From contig NZ_LLYB01000081.1 of assembly GCF_001440475.1 (NCBI RefSeq), forward strand, positions 239,130 through 303,129: a stretch of 64,000 bases of DNA. Direction: 5' to 3'. This DNA is from Bradyrhizobium lablabi. Lineage in GTDB: Bacteria > Pseudomonadota > Alphaproteobacteria > Rhizobiales > Xanthobacteraceae. Within the stretch, counting starts at the first letter, position 1; every line of letters starts with the position of its first letter. Shown in pieces: positions 44,542-53,570 of the stretch. Both the position numbers and the translations under genes were made by a program. The notes below the pieces were generated by a model, which was not told the origin of the DNA, searched no databases, and saw only the letters and a program-made list of their open reading frames with translations.

Positions 44542-45323
44542 TGGGGTTTGCCGCGACGGCGCTGAAGGTCGAGCAGGTTGCCGTACGTTTCGGCGGGCTC
44601 GTGGCGCTGTCGGACATGAACTTTACCGTCGGTGAGGGCGAGATTGTCAGCCTGATCGGCCCCAATGGCGCGGGCAAGACGACGGCTTTCAATGTCATGA
44701 CGGGCTTTCTGGATCCCACCCACGGCTGCGTGAGCTATCGCGGTACAGCGCTCAATGGCTTGAAGCCGCACCAGATCGCCGACCTCGGGTTGATCCGCAC
44801 CTTCCAGCGCACCAGTGTTTTCCCGAACGACACCGTCTACGACAATCTGCTGGTCGGGCTGCACCGCCGGGGCAGGGTCGGTCTGTTCGAAGCCATTCTG
44901 GGCCTGCCGCGCGCGCGGTCTTCCGAGCGCAGGCTGCGCGAACGCGCCAGCGAGCTTGTCGAGTGGGTCGGCCTCGGGCGCCGTGCGCACGATCTTGCGG
45001 GCTCGCTGTCATATGGCGAGCAGCGGCTCGTCGGCGTCGCGCTGGCGCTGGCGGCGGAGCCTTCGATGCTGCTGCTCGACGAGCCCGTGTCCGGCATGAA
45101 CGCGTCGGAAACCCACACTTTCGTGGAGTTGATCCGCAACATCAGGGATCGCGGCGTTACCATACTGCTTGTCGAGCACGACATGCCGATGGTGATGAGC
45201 GTCTCGGACCGGATCGTGGTGCTGAACTACGGCCGCATCATCGCCGAAGGCCCGCCAGATGTGATCCGGAACGATCCGGTCGTGATCGAAGCCTATCTCG
45301 GGCAGGGGGCGGCACGTGCTTGA
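44541..45323 (+). CDS. Branched-chain-type ABC ATPase (LivG type)
   Basis: The product has 260 residues from the ATG at 44541; an adjacent in-frame GTG at 44538 is equally possible. It shows Walker A GPNGAGKTT, the LivG insert with RTFQRTSVFPNDTVYDNLLV, signature LSYGEQR, Walker B MLLLDEPVSGMNAS and H-loop LVEHDMPMVM. The signature has SYG in place of SGG, common in LivG proteins. It works as a heterodimer with LivF. Confidence 0.93.
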   Translation: MGFAATALKVEQVAVRFGGLVALSDMNFTVGEGEIVSLIGPNGAGKTTAFNVMTGFLDPTHGCVSYRGTALNGLKPHQIADLGLIRTFQRTSVFPNDTVYDNLLVGLHRRGRVGLFEAILGLPRARSSERRLRERASELVEWVGLGRRAHDLAGSLSYGEQRLVGVALALAAEPSMLLLDEPVSGMNASETHTFVELIRNIRDRGVTILLVEHDMPMVMSVSDRIVVLNYGRIIAEGPPDVIRNDPVVIEAYLGQGAARA

Positions 45324-46020
45324 GATTCGCGACATGGTGTGCGGCTATGGCGGCGTCACCGCACTGCGCGGCATTTCGCTGGAGGTCAAGGCCGGGCAAC
45401 TCGTGGCCCTGATCGGGGCCAACGGCGCCGGCAAGAGCACCACCTTGCGCGCGATCTCGGGGCTTGTTGCCCCGCGATCGGGATCGCTGCTGTTCGAGGG
45501 CAAGGAAATTGCGGGCGCGAAGCCGCCGCACGTCGTCGCCTGTGGAATCGCGCATTGTCCGGAGGGGCGACGTGTCTTCCCGCACATGACGGTCGAGGAA
45601 AATCTCGACATGGGAGCCTATCTCCGCACCGATAGAGCGGGCATCTCGGCTGAACGCGATCGGATCTATGCCGAGTTTCCGCGCCTCGCCGATCGCAAGC
45701 GCCAGGCTGCCGGCACCTTGTCGGGCGGCGAGCAGCAAATGCTCGCGATCGGCCGGGCCCTGATGTCGCGGCCACGGCTGATCATGTTCGATGAGCCGTC
45801 GCTTGGGCTTGCCCCCAACATCGTCGAGCGCACCTTCGCTATCATCCGCGGCATTCGCGATTCCGGTACGACCGTTCTGCTTGTCGAACAGAATGCCTTT
45901 GCGGCGCTCGAGATGTGCGACCATGCCTACCTGCTTGAGGGCGGACGCATCGTCCTCTCCGGTGCCGGCCGCGAGATGATCGAGAACGAGCACGTGCGAA
46001 AGGCCTATCTTGGCGGATGA
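45316..46020 (+). CDS. Branched-chain-type ABC ATPase (LivF type)
   Basis: The 234-residue ATPase begins at a GTG that overlaps LivG by 8 nt. Motifs are Walker A GANGAGKST, the LivF segment GIAHCPEGRRVFPHMTVEEN near residue 78, signature LSGGEQQM, Walker B LIMFDEPSLGLAP and H-loop LVEQNAFAAL. It completes the importer. The Rieske gene overlaps its end by 11 nt, so the ferredoxin belongs to the same operon. Confidence 0.93.
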   Translation: MLEIRDMVCGYGGVTALRGISLEVKAGQLVALIGANGAGKSTTLRAISGLVAPRSGSLLFEGKEIAGAKPPHVVACGIAHCPEGRRVFPHMTVEENLDMGAYLRTDRAGISAERDRIYAEFPRLADRKRQAAGTLSGGEQQMLAIGRALMSRPRLIMFDEPSLGLAPNIVERTFAIIRGIRDSGTTVLLVEQNAFAALEMCDHAYLLEGGRIVLSGAGREMIENEHVRKAYLGG

Positions 46021-46381
46021 ACCGCAGCAGACGGTCGCGCTCGTCGACGAAGAAATGTGGATGCCGGTCTGCGGACTGAGCCGGCTGATTTCGCAAACGA
46101 TCGTCTGTGCGCGCGTAACCGGCGTCGATCTGATCCTGGTCTGGACCGAGGGTCACGCCGTGGCGTGCGAGCGCCTGTGCCCGCACGAACAGGCGGACCT
46201 TGCTCTTGGGCACCTGTCGGGACGGCGCTTGTTTTGTCCGCGTCATGCGGCATCGTTCGATCTGCGCAAGGGCACGATTTCCCACGGCTGGCCGAGCCGG
46301 CCGTTGCGGATCTACCCGACGCGGATCGACGATGGCCAGGTCTGGATCGACGCCACAGCAGTTAATTCTCCGGCGATCTAG
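46010..46381 (+). CDS. Small Rieske [2Fe-2S] ferredoxin
   Basis: The 123-residue protein probably starts at the TTG at 46010. The Rieske motifs are ERLCPHEQADL (CxH) near residue 60 and FCPRHAASFDL (CxxH) near residue 78, with the usual loop between them and the typical C-terminal RIYPTRIDDGQVWID. There is no oxygenase domain, so it should act as an electron carrier. No Rieske oxygenase alpha subunit lies in the window; an elsewhere-encoded oxygenase or the molybdenum hydroxylase could be the partner. Its end is 3 nt from the end of the convergent alpha/beta hydrolase gene. Confidence 0.87.
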   Translation: MADEPQQTVALVDEEMWMPVCGLSRLISQTIVCARVTGVDLILVWTEGHAVACERLCPHEQADLALGHLSGRRLFCPRHAASFDLRKGTISHGWPSRPLRIYPTRIDDGQVWIDATAVNSPAI

Positions 46382-46384
46382 CCC

Positions 46385-47263
46385 TTATTGGCCGGCGAGC
46401 TTTCGGGCGATCTCCACCAGCGCGCCGTCGGGACGTCGTAGCTCCCCGAGAATGCTGAAGTGGTTGGCACCCTCGATCGCGAAAATCGCGCCGGGCGCGT
46501 TTGCCGCAGCGCGCACTTCGTGTAAATGGATCGAATCGAAAACCAGCGCCGGCAACTCCGCCGCGCCGTAGACGATGTCCAGCCGCTTGTGGACGACGGG
46601 CAGGCGAAGCGGCGACAATTTCTCGACCTCCTGGTCGGTTAGCTTCAGTGCATTATTCAGGCCGGTATCGCGGATCGGCGCCAGATCGTACACGCCCGAA
46701 ATCGCCAGGCCTGCGGCGACGCGCGGGTGATCGAGCGCCATCGCGACGAGATGGGCGCCGGCCGACCAGCCCGACAACACAATGGGACCGGACACGCCAT
46801 AAGACTCTCCATGTCCGGCCAGCCAGTCGAGCGCGTGTGATATTTCGCTCACGATCTCGGTAAGCGATGCCTCGGGCGCCAGCGAATATCCGGGAATGGC
46901 GACCGACCAGCCATGCGCCGCCACGCCCTCGACTAGCATGGCGAATACATCGCGGGAGTTGCGCTGCCAGTAACCGCCATGCAGGAAGACCAGGCAAGGG
47001 GCCGCGCTGTCGGCGGCCGGATAAAGATCAATCTTGGTGCGCTCGCGGTCGCCATAGGCCACATCCAGAAAGGATTTGCGGGAGGCGCGCAGCGTTTTTG
47101 AGGCCTCGTTTCGCTCGGCGATCAGGGCTGCGCTGTCCTTCACCGCAGCGTTGTTGTCATACGCGGCGTCACGCTCGGCCTGGGAGAGCGCCCCCCATTT
47201 CGTCCGGGGATCGAGGGGACCTGCTTTCGCCCCGGAAATGTCGGTCACGTGTTGCTTTTCCAA
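46385..47263 (-). CDS. Alpha/beta hydrolase, arylformamidase (kynurenine formamidase)-like
   Basis: The frame gives 292 residues from a TTG at 47263; a GTG at 47248 preceded by GGAA is a likely alternative start. The formamidase oxyanion motif HGGYW lies in CLVFLHGGYWQRNSRD near residue 95, the nucleophile in LSGWSAGAHLV near residue 165, and the histidine in IEGANHFSILGEL near residue 265. Such enzymes cleave N-formyl or related amides. It may complement the amide-hydrolysing island next to it, but it is on the opposite strand and its link is unproven. Confidence 0.82.
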   Translation of the reverse strand: MEKQHVTDISGAKAGPLDPRTKWGALSQAERDAAYDNNAAVKDSAALIAERNEASKTLRASRKSFLDVAYGDRERTKIDLYPAADSAAPCLVFLHGGYWQRNSRDVFAMLVEGVAAHGWSVAIPGYSLAPEASLTEIVSEISHALDWLAGHGESYGVSGPIVLSGWSAGAHLVAMALDHPRVAAGLAISGVYDLAPIRDTGLNNALKLTDQEVEKLSPLRLPVVHKRLDIVYGAAELPALVFDSIHLHEVRAAANAPGAIFAIEGANHFSILGELRRPDGALVEIARKLAGQ

Positions 47264-47389
47264 AAAGAGGACTTTGCACCCATTTTAGATCGGCCAACGA
47301 TGAATGCGAGAAAAATACCGTGCAAGCCCAAACTTTAAGCTGACGTGCCGCCAAGCACGCCGCGAAACATTTCAGCGAAGCGGAGTCGG

Positions 47390-47662
47390 TTATTGCGATG
47401 AAAATAAATTCTTCAACTGCACCAGGAACGTTATCAGCCACGCAAAAGCATACATGCCCGCGAGGCCGAGAGCCGTTCTGCGATCAATCAAAGACAGGCT
47501 TGTCCACCACCATACGCGATAAAGCCATAGTCCCGCCGTGGCCGCGCCAAGCAGGCAGACCAATACCTTGAGAAAGGACGAGTTCGCGACGCCCAAGGCG
47601 CCGAATAACAGCGTTGCTGGGACGAGGAACATCGTGCAGGCGGATATCAGTGTCTCGTTCAT
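47390..47662 (-). CDS. Small hypothetical membrane protein
   Basis: A 90-residue frame with about three hydrophobic helices: residues 5-25 (ACTMFLVPATLLFGALG), 30-50 (FLKVLVCLLGAATAGLWLY) and 65-85 (ALGLAGMYAFAWLITFLVQL). Charged residues lie mainly in the loop LSLIDRRTA and at the tail. I do not recognise the family. The regular hydrophobic pattern supports a real gene; no link to the neighbours is visible. Confidence 0.55.
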   Translation of the reverse strand: MNETLISACTMFLVPATLLFGALGVANSSFLKVLVCLLGAATAGLWLYRVWWWTSLSLIDRRTALGLAGMYAFAWLITFLVQLKNLFSSQ

Positions 47663-47790
47663 GGCCCCTCAAGACATCTGCGAATCGCAGATGTGCAGTT
47701 TGCAGCAACGAGCACCTTTTTTGGAAGGGCCGAGTATCGGCGTGCATAGCTTGATTTAGGCCTTCCGGCCGCATCCGGTATGGGCGCGCG

Positions 47791-48273
47791 CTATGAGATT
47801 GAAATGATCTCAAGCTCGTGGCCGGACGCGCCGACTTCATCCCCGACAGCCTTGCCCATCAGAAGCCCTGCCACCGGCGATACGAAGGAAATAGAACCGG
47901 CCTTGGGGTCCGCTTCGTCCTCTCCCACAATACGATATTTCTGCACGCGCCCGTCGTCTCGCCTGAAGGTCACCGTACTTCCAAAGGCGACGGTGTCGGT
48001 CGACGTCGGATTTGGGATGACCTGAGCCGTACGAACTCTCGCCGCAAAGTATCGCGCATCGCGCAAGGGGATTGCTGCTTGCCGCCGTCGTTCATTCACG
48101 TCTTCGATCTTCTGTGCGGTCTCGTACGCCTCGCGCGCCTGGTGGAGCTGAAGTTCCAAAGCCTTCAATCCCGCTTCCGTAACAAGGTTCGGATGAGGCG
48201 AAATCGGGCGGTCGGGGAGCAATGTCTCCGACGCCGTTTCGGCACTGTCTTCCTTGGTGAAGGCAACGCTCAA
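47791..48273 (-). CDS. GreA/GreB-family transcript cleavage factor
   Basis: The best start is the TTG at 48273, eight bases after AAGGAG, giving 160 residues, close to the 158 typical for GreA. The N-terminal part is the coiled coil region (LVTEAGLKALELQLHQAREAY to RRRQAAIPLRDARYFAARV in pieces). The C-terminal FKBP-like domain has FGSTVTFRRDDGRVQKYRIV and SPVAGLLMGKAVGDEV. It binds stalled RNA polymerase and induces RNA cleavage, or acts as a Rnk-like polymerase-binding protein. The acidic tip between the helices is weak here (EDVNERRR). It is unlikely to be the housekeeping GreA. Confidence 0.85.
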   Translation of the reverse strand: MSVAFTKEDSAETASETLLPDRPISPHPNLVTEAGLKALELQLHQAREAYETAQKIEDVNERRRQAAIPLRDARYFAARVRTAQVIPNPTSTDTVAFGSTVTFRRDDGRVQKYRIVGEDEADPKAGSISFVSPVAGLLMGKAVGDEVGASGHELEIISIS

Positions 48274-48425
48274 GCTCAAAACTCCTTTTATGCGAGATAT
48301 GCAAAAAGCGGCCGGCGACAAGAGCGCGGACACGTCAAGGGAATTTTAGCCCAACGCTCAACGGCTTCTGCGAATCATATACCGCTGAGCGAGACGGCCG
48401 CCATTATCAAAAGTTAGCCGTCGCA

Positions 48426-49934
48426 TCATGGAGCGGAACTGCTGCAGCCTTGCTCCGTCGGCAGTTCCTCGGCATTGGGGTCGCCCGGCGCGGTCGCCCA
48501 GGCCAGTTCGACGAGCGTCACGATCCGCCGGCCGGCACCATCAAGCTGGCAAACGATCAGGCCCTGCTCCTCGATGTAGGTCAGCAGTCGTCGCGCACGG
48601 CGCAACGAATGCGAGCCGTAGGCGCGGGCAATCGCTGCATCGCCCGGGCAGGGCCAGCCTTCCTTCGCCGCGCGGGCGATCATCATGAAGACGCCCTGCA
48701 TGTCCTCCGGCAGAAGCGAGGCGCGGACGGAGACATCCTGCCACCCGTCATCCTCTGCCATATCGGAGCCGAGCCCGGCGCGGGCGCGCGTCAGCATGCG
48801 ACGGAAGTCACCGAGGTCCGGCACGGCCGAACCGAGGCCCTCGATCCGGCAGCGGACCACGAATTCCTGATAGAGGACGCCGATCGCGCGGAATCCTGCG
48901 TCGGGTTCCGCCATGATGGCGCGCAGAATACGATCGACCCGCTCGCGCCGCTCCGCCAGTTCCTCGGCGCTGAGTGGCTGTTCCACCGCTTCGGGACGGA
49001 TCTCCAGCGCCGCTGACTTCGCCGCCATGAGCTGGTTGAGGAGATCCGGCGGCGACCGGCGCTGGGGCCGATTATTCTCGGGCGGCGGTGCTGCCAGGAT
49101 GATGGCGTGCGCGTCCGGTGTCGCTTCCGGCAGAGGCATCAGGCGCGGAGTCGCGTTGCGTGGTGTGGTGTCCGTCGGACCAATGCGCAGGCCCAGCGGA
49201 CGGCGGGAGAGGGCCGGTCCCAGCGCCATGAATTGCCCGCGCTCCAGATCCCGGAAGGCCTCTGCCTGTCGCCGTTCCATGCCCAGAAGGTCGGCGGCGC
49301 GCGCCATGTCGATATCCAGAAAGGTTCGGCCCATGAGGAAATTGGACGCCTCGGCCGCGACGTTCTTGGCGAGCTTCGCCAGTCGCTGGGTGGCGATGAC
49401 CCCCGCAAGCCCGCGTTTGCGGCCACGGCACATCAGGTTCGTCATGGCGCCGAGCGAGAGCTTGCGCGCCTCGTCCGAAACTTCGCCGGCGACTGCCGGC
49501 GCGAACAGCTGTGCCTCATCGACCACCACAAGCATCGGGTACCAGTGGTCGCGGGCGACCTCGAAAAGCCCGCTGAGGAAGGCGGCGGCGCGCCGCATCT
49601 GATTCTCGGCGTCAAGTCCCTCAAGATTGAGTACCGTGGAGACGCGATGGATGCGCGCGCGCTCGCCAGCGACCTCCAGGCCCCGCTCGGTGTGGTCCTC
49701 GGCATCGATCAGGAGGTGACCGAAACGGTCGGCCAGCGTCACAAAGTCGCCTTCGGGGTCCAGGATGGTCTGTTGCACCCAGGGCGCACTCTGTTCCAGC
49801 AGCCGGCGCAGCAAATGGGATTTGCCGGAGCCCGAATTGCCCTGCACCAAAAGCCGAGTCGCCAGCAGTTCCTCAAGGTCGAGGTTAGCCGGGGCGCCTG
49901 CCGTCGTCTGTCCCATCTCGATCGCAACGGTCAT
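48426..49934 (-). CDS. HerA/DUF87-type ATP-binding protein
   Basis: From the ATG at 49934 the protein has 502 residues; upstream frame residues look non-coding, though a TTG at 49946 lies nearer an AAGGAG. Walker A is VQGNSGSGKSHLLRR near residue 33, Walker B is MLVVVDEAQLFAP near residue 140, and a sensor segment AGVIATQRLAKLAKNVAAEA follows near residue 185. This is the hexameric HerA-type motor ATPase group. The C-terminal third has a winged-helix-like segment (YGSHSLRRARRLLTYIEEQG). A DNA-processing role is possible; no NurA nuclease lies next to it. Confidence 0.82.
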   Translation of the reverse strand: MTVAIEMGQTTAGAPANLDLEELLATRLLVQGNSGSGKSHLLRRLLEQSAPWVQQTILDPEGDFVTLADRFGHLLIDAEDHTERGLEVAGERARIHRVSTVLNLEGLDAENQMRRAAAFLSGLFEVARDHWYPMLVVVDEAQLFAPAVAGEVSDEARKLSLGAMTNLMCRGRKRGLAGVIATQRLAKLAKNVAAEASNFLMGRTFLDIDMARAADLLGMERRQAEAFRDLERGQFMALGPALSRRPLGLRIGPTDTTPRNATPRLMPLPEATPDAHAIILAAPPPENNRPQRRSPPDLLNQLMAAKSAALEIRPEAVEQPLSAEELAERRERVDRILRAIMAEPDAGFRAIGVLYQEFVVRCRIEGLGSAVPDLGDFRRMLTRARAGLGSDMAEDDGWQDVSVRASLLPEDMQGVFMMIARAAKEGWPCPGDAAIARAYGSHSLRRARRLLTYIEEQGLIVCQLDGAGRRIVTLVELAWATAPGDPNAEELPTEQGCSSSAP

Positions 49935-50155
49935 GTCCCGACTCAAACTCTCCTTAGCGGACGCGGGCTTAACAATCTGATCGCAGCCCGTCGAGCGCCC
50001 ATGGCCGACTACTCCCGTGTTCTCCACGGCCGGTCGAACGCGATCAGAGGTTGGGAGCGACGCCCGGTGAAGGGACAATCATTTTTGAGCACGAGCGCCC
50101 CGCACCGCATCAAAATCGTCACACCTCGCCCCCTTTCATCATCCCGACACATATG

Positions 50156-50176
50156 TCATTGTAGAAATACAAATGA
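50156..50176. promoter_or_regulatory. Probable operator in front of the Ugp-type operon
   Basis: TTGTAGAAATACAA at 50159-50172 is an inverted repeat (TTGTA and TACAA around GAAA), flanked by TCATT and AATGA that nearly extend it. An ACATATGT palindrome abuts it at 50149-50156. The element lies about 55 nt before the binding-protein start. A related CATTTGTA sequence occurs before the alcohol dehydrogenase at 58426, which points to the SorC-type regulator of this locus; this is inferred. Confidence 0.5.
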
Positions 50177-50228
50177 TCAGGGCCGCACCATCGAGGTGCT
50201 GACTCGGGCGTTGCGAGGGAGAATCGCC

Positions 50229-51569
50229 ATGAACAGGAAAACTGCATTCATCGCGGCTTTGTTCGGGGTTTTGGCGTTCGCCGCTCCAGCACAGGCGGCG
50301 CGTGTCGAGGTGCAATGGTGGCACGCCATGAGCGGCGTGCTGGGCGACCGGCTCAACGAGCTGGTCGAGAAGTTCAATGCATCGCAGGACAAATATACCG
50401 TCGTTGCCGTCGCCAAGGGCAATTACGACGAGGTCACCAATGGCGTGATCGCAGCCTATCGCGCCAAGCGGCCGCCCGAAATGGTGCAGATCGCCGAGCG
50501 CGGCTACATGACGATGTTGCTCTCGGGCGCGATCGTGCCGGTGCAGGAACTCATGGACCAGAAGGGCTACAAGATCGACTGGCCCGACTTCATCAAGCCG
50601 GTGGCGAGCTTCTGGAGCTACAAGGGCCGGATGTCGGCGATGCCGTTCAACTCCTCGACGCCGATCTTCTGGTACAACAAGGAGCACTTCCGCAAGGCAG
50701 GCTTCGACAAGCCGGCCGACACCTGGCAGGAACTGGAGGCACAGCTTTATGCCATCAAGGCCAAGGGCGTAAGCGAGTGCGGCTCGGTATTGCCGGGCGA
50801 CTTCTACTGGAGCCTGCTGGAGAACTACAGCGCCATCAACAACCAGCCCTACGGCACGCTCGCGAACGGCTTCGACGGGCTCGGCACCGAGTTCGTCTAC
50901 AACAAGACCAAGGTGGTCTCGCAGGTCGCCCGCCTGAAGAAATGGCTCGATGATGGCGTCCTGCAGATCGCAGGCCAAGGCTTCAGCCCCGAGCAATTGT
51001 TTACCTCCGGGCGCTGTTCGACCTTCGTCAACTCGACTGCCTCGCACGGCAATATCGAACGCAACGCCAAGATCGAGTGGGGCGCCACCTTCCTGCCGCA
51101 CGAGAACGACGTCAATCCGCCGCTCAACAGCACGATCGGCGGCGGCGCCATATGGGTCCTGAAAGGCCATACGCCGGAACGCTACGATGCGGTCGCGGCC
51201 TTCCTCGATTTCGTCGCCCAACCGGAGACGCAAGTATGGTGGCATGGCGCGACCGGTTACGTCCCCGCGACCAACAAGGCCTACGGTTTGGCGCGCGAGC
51301 GCGGCTACTACAAGGACCATCCGACGCGCGAAATCGCGGTGCTGCAGCTCTCCCGCGGCACGCCAAGCGAAAATTCGCGCGGCTTCCGCTTTGGCAATTT
51401 CGTGCAGACGATGCTGGCGCAACGCACCGAGGTGGAAGCGGTGTTCACCGGTCAGAAGCAGCCGCAGCAGGCCATGGATGACGCCGTCAAGCGCGGCAAC
51501 GAGATCCTGCGGCAGTTCGAGAAGCTGAACGCCGGAAAGGATACCGAGGCGGACGGCAAGTCGAAATGA
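50229..51569 (+). CDS. Glycerol-3-phosphate/sugar ABC substrate-binding protein (UgpB type)
   Basis: The 446-residue protein starts at 50229 after GAGGGAGAA; the frame upstream is an extension with no coding character. Sec signal MNRKTAFIAALFGVLAFAAP with cleavage after AQA. The mature part has the UgpB pattern: VEVQWWHAMSGVLGDRLNEL, YDEVTNGVIAAYRAKRPPE, and FNSSTPIFWYNKEHFRKAG near residue 140. The closest likely ligands are glycerol 3-phosphate and glycerophosphodiesters, consistent with the phosphodiesterase gene in the operon. Confidence 0.92.
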   Translation: MNRKTAFIAALFGVLAFAAPAQAARVEVQWWHAMSGVLGDRLNELVEKFNASQDKYTVVAVAKGNYDEVTNGVIAAYRAKRPPEMVQIAERGYMTMLLSGAIVPVQELMDQKGYKIDWPDFIKPVASFWSYKGRMSAMPFNSSTPIFWYNKEHFRKAGFDKPADTWQELEAQLYAIKAKGVSECGSVLPGDFYWSLLENYSAINNQPYGTLANGFDGLGTEFVYNKTKVVSQVARLKKWLDDGVLQIAGQGFSPEQLFTSGRCSTFVNSTASHGNIERNAKIEWGATFLPHENDVNPPLNSTIGGGAIWVLKGHTPERYDAVAAFLDFVAQPETQVWWHGATGYVPATNKAYGLARERGYYKDHPTREIAVLQLSRGTPSENSRGFRFGNFVQTMLAQRTEVEAVFTGQKQPQQAMDDAVKRGNEILRQFEKLNAGKDTEADGKSK

Positions 51570-52636
51570 ATGCAGGCTCGCCGATCGTCTTGTCCGAAGC
51601 GTCCGCGGCGCCAGTGGCGCAGCCTTCCGGCCTGACCAGAACGCAGCATGCGCCGCCCGGTGGAGCCGTCGTCGGGCGTGGCGCGATGCCGCCCCGGCCC
51701 GGCAGGGCGCAGACGACCAAGCGCGGCCGACCCGATCGTGAGCCGGGACTGAAGCGGGCGAATTTCGGCCACGGGCCTGGCCTGCCGACACTGTTGCTGT
51801 TGCCGCAGTTCCTGATCCTGGTGTTTTTCTTCTTCATCCCGTCGCTGCGCGCGCTGATGCAGTCCGTGCTGCTCAGCGACCCATTCGGCAACAACGTCCA
51901 GTTTGTGTGGTTCGACAATTTCAAGGCGCTGTTCGCAAATGGCGAATATCGCCAGTCGATCGTCACAACGCTCTGGTTCACGGTGGCGCAGAACGTGATC
52001 ACGCTTGCCGTTGGCGTGGTGCTGGCATTCGCCACCGACCGCGTGGTGCGCGCACGTTCCGTCTACCGGACCGTCATCCTGCTGCCCTATGCGATCGCGC
52101 CGGCGATCGCCGGCATCCTGTGGGCATTTTTGTTCAATCCCGTCGTCGGCCCGCTCGCACATATGCTGCACGCGCTCGGGATTGGCTGGGATCCCAACCG
52201 CAATCCGAGCGATGCGCTGTGGCTCGTGATCATGGCGGCGTCCTGGAAACACATTTGCTACAACTACATCTTCCTGGCCGTCGGCTTGCTGGCAGTGCCG
52301 GCCTCGCTGATGGAAGCGGCCGCCGTCGACGGCGCCGGACCGATACGGCGCTTCTTCCTGATTGCGCTGCCGATGCTCGGACCGACCGTCTTCTTCCTCG
52401 CCGTGATGAACTTCATCTACGGCTTCTTCGAAACCTTCGCCATCATCGATGCCGTCACCCATGGCGGGCCGGCCGGCGCGACCAATATCCTGGTCTACAA
52501 GGTCTATGTCGATGGCTTCGTCAATCTCGACCTCGGCTCCTCGGCGGCGCAGTCGGTTTTGCTGATGTCGTTCGCGCTGATTTGCACGCTGCTGCAATTC
52601 CGCTATTTCGACCACAAGGTCAATTACGGGGTCTGA
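51566..52636 (+). CDS. ABC transporter permease, UgpA type
   Basis: The 356-residue protein has a 65-residue hydrophilic, proline- and arginine-rich N-terminus before the first helix (PTLLLLPQFLILVFFFFIPS), longer than the usual 295-residue UgpA; an internal ATG at 51686 would shorten it. The coupling loop LMEAAAVDGAGPIRRFFLIA lies near residue 250 and is typical of the MalF/UgpA group. ATGA overlap with the binding-protein gene. Confidence 0.92.
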   Translation: MNAGSPIVLSEASAAPVAQPSGLTRTQHAPPGGAVVGRGAMPPRPGRAQTTKRGRPDREPGLKRANFGHGPGLPTLLLLPQFLILVFFFFIPSLRALMQSVLLSDPFGNNVQFVWFDNFKALFANGEYRQSIVTTLWFTVAQNVITLAVGVVLAFATDRVVRARSVYRTVILLPYAIAPAIAGILWAFLFNPVVGPLAHMLHALGIGWDPNRNPSDALWLVIMAASWKHICYNYIFLAVGLLAVPASLMEAAAVDGAGPIRRFFLIALPMLGPTVFFLAVMNFIYGFFETFAIIDAVTHGGPAGATNILVYKVYVDGFVNLDLGSSAAQSVLLMSFALICTLLQFRYFDHKVNYGV

Positions 52637-52640
52637 CCGC

Positions 52641-53561
52641 ATGGTGGAACGCGCACCCGTCCTCGACACAATCTGTCACGCGATCCTGATCGCCGGCGCG
52701 CTGTTAGTGTGCGTGCCGCTTTACTTTGCTTTCGTCGCGGGCTCGCTGACGATCGCCGAGGTGCAGAAGGTACCGCTGCCGTGGCTGCCGGGCGACCAGT
52801 TTGTCGTCAATCTGCAGGCGGCCTGGGTCAAGGCCGAGTTTGGCCGCACGTTCCTCAATTCCATTGTGGTGGCGGTCGGCATTGCCGCCGGCAAGATCGC
52901 GGTGTCGTTGCTCTCGGCCTTCGCCATCACCTATTTTCGCTTCCGCTACCGAATGCTGGCGTTCTGGCTGATCTTCATGTCGCTGATGCTGCCGATCGAG
53001 GTGCGGATCGTGCCGACGTTCGAGGCGGTGGCGAATGCCGCGCTGCCGCTGCAATGGCTCGCCGAGATGTTGCATCTCGGCGATCTCTGGAAATGGATCA
53101 GCGGCCATGACATAGCGATTGCGCTCGAATGGAACATGGTCAATACCTATCCAGGGCTGATCCTGCCGCTGATCGCGTCCGCCACCGCAACCTTCCTGTT
53201 CCGCCAGTTCTTCCTCACGGTGCCGGACGAACTGTGCGAGGCGGCACGGCTCGATGGCGCCTCGCCGCTGCGGTTCTTCTGGAGCATCCTGCTGCCGCTG
53301 TCGGTCTCGAACATCATAGCGCTTGCGATCATCCTGTTCCTGTTCGGCTGGAACCAGTATCTGTGGCCATTGCTGTTCACCACCGACAAGGACATGGCGA
53401 CCGCCGTGATCGCGCTAAAGAATCTGATCCCGCGCTCCGACAATGAGCCGGCCTGGAACATCGCCATGAGCGGCGCGCTGCTCACGATGCTGCCGCCGAC
53501 GCTGGTGATATTGCTGTTGCAGCGCTGGTTCCTCAAAGGGCTCATCGACAGCAGCAAATAG
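52641..53561 (+). CDS. ABC transporter permease, UgpE type
   Basis: The 306-residue partner permease has about six helices, SLMLPIEVRIVPTFEAVANA near residue 115 (the UgpE pattern) and the coupling loop DELCEAARLDGASPLRFFW near residue 195. It follows UgpA after 4 nt. No ATPase gene follows; the next gene is the phosphodiesterase, so the importer must borrow an ATPase from elsewhere. Confidence 0.93.
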   Translation: MVERAPVLDTICHAILIAGALLVCVPLYFAFVAGSLTIAEVQKVPLPWLPGDQFVVNLQAAWVKAEFGRTFLNSIVVAVGIAAGKIAVSLLSAFAITYFRFRYRMLAFWLIFMSLMLPIEVRIVPTFEAVANAALPLQWLAEMLHLGDLWKWISGHDIAIALEWNMVNTYPGLILPLIASATATFLFRQFFLTVPDELCEAARLDGASPLRFFWSILLPLSVSNIIALAIILFLFGWNQYLWPLLFTTDKDMATAVIALKNLIPRSDNEPAWNIAMSGALLTMLPPTLVILLLQRWFLKGLIDSSK

Positions 53562-53570
53562 GGACGAAGC

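Noticed and set aside
50140..50165. Possible Pho box before the Ugp-type operon
   Set aside because: Only one TGTCAT half-site is present; the second repeat at 11 nt is missing.
49107..50228. Long plus-strand open frame upstream of the UgpB-type gene
   Set aside because: It is the shadow of the HerA-type gene on the minus strand; the true start with signal peptide is at 50229.
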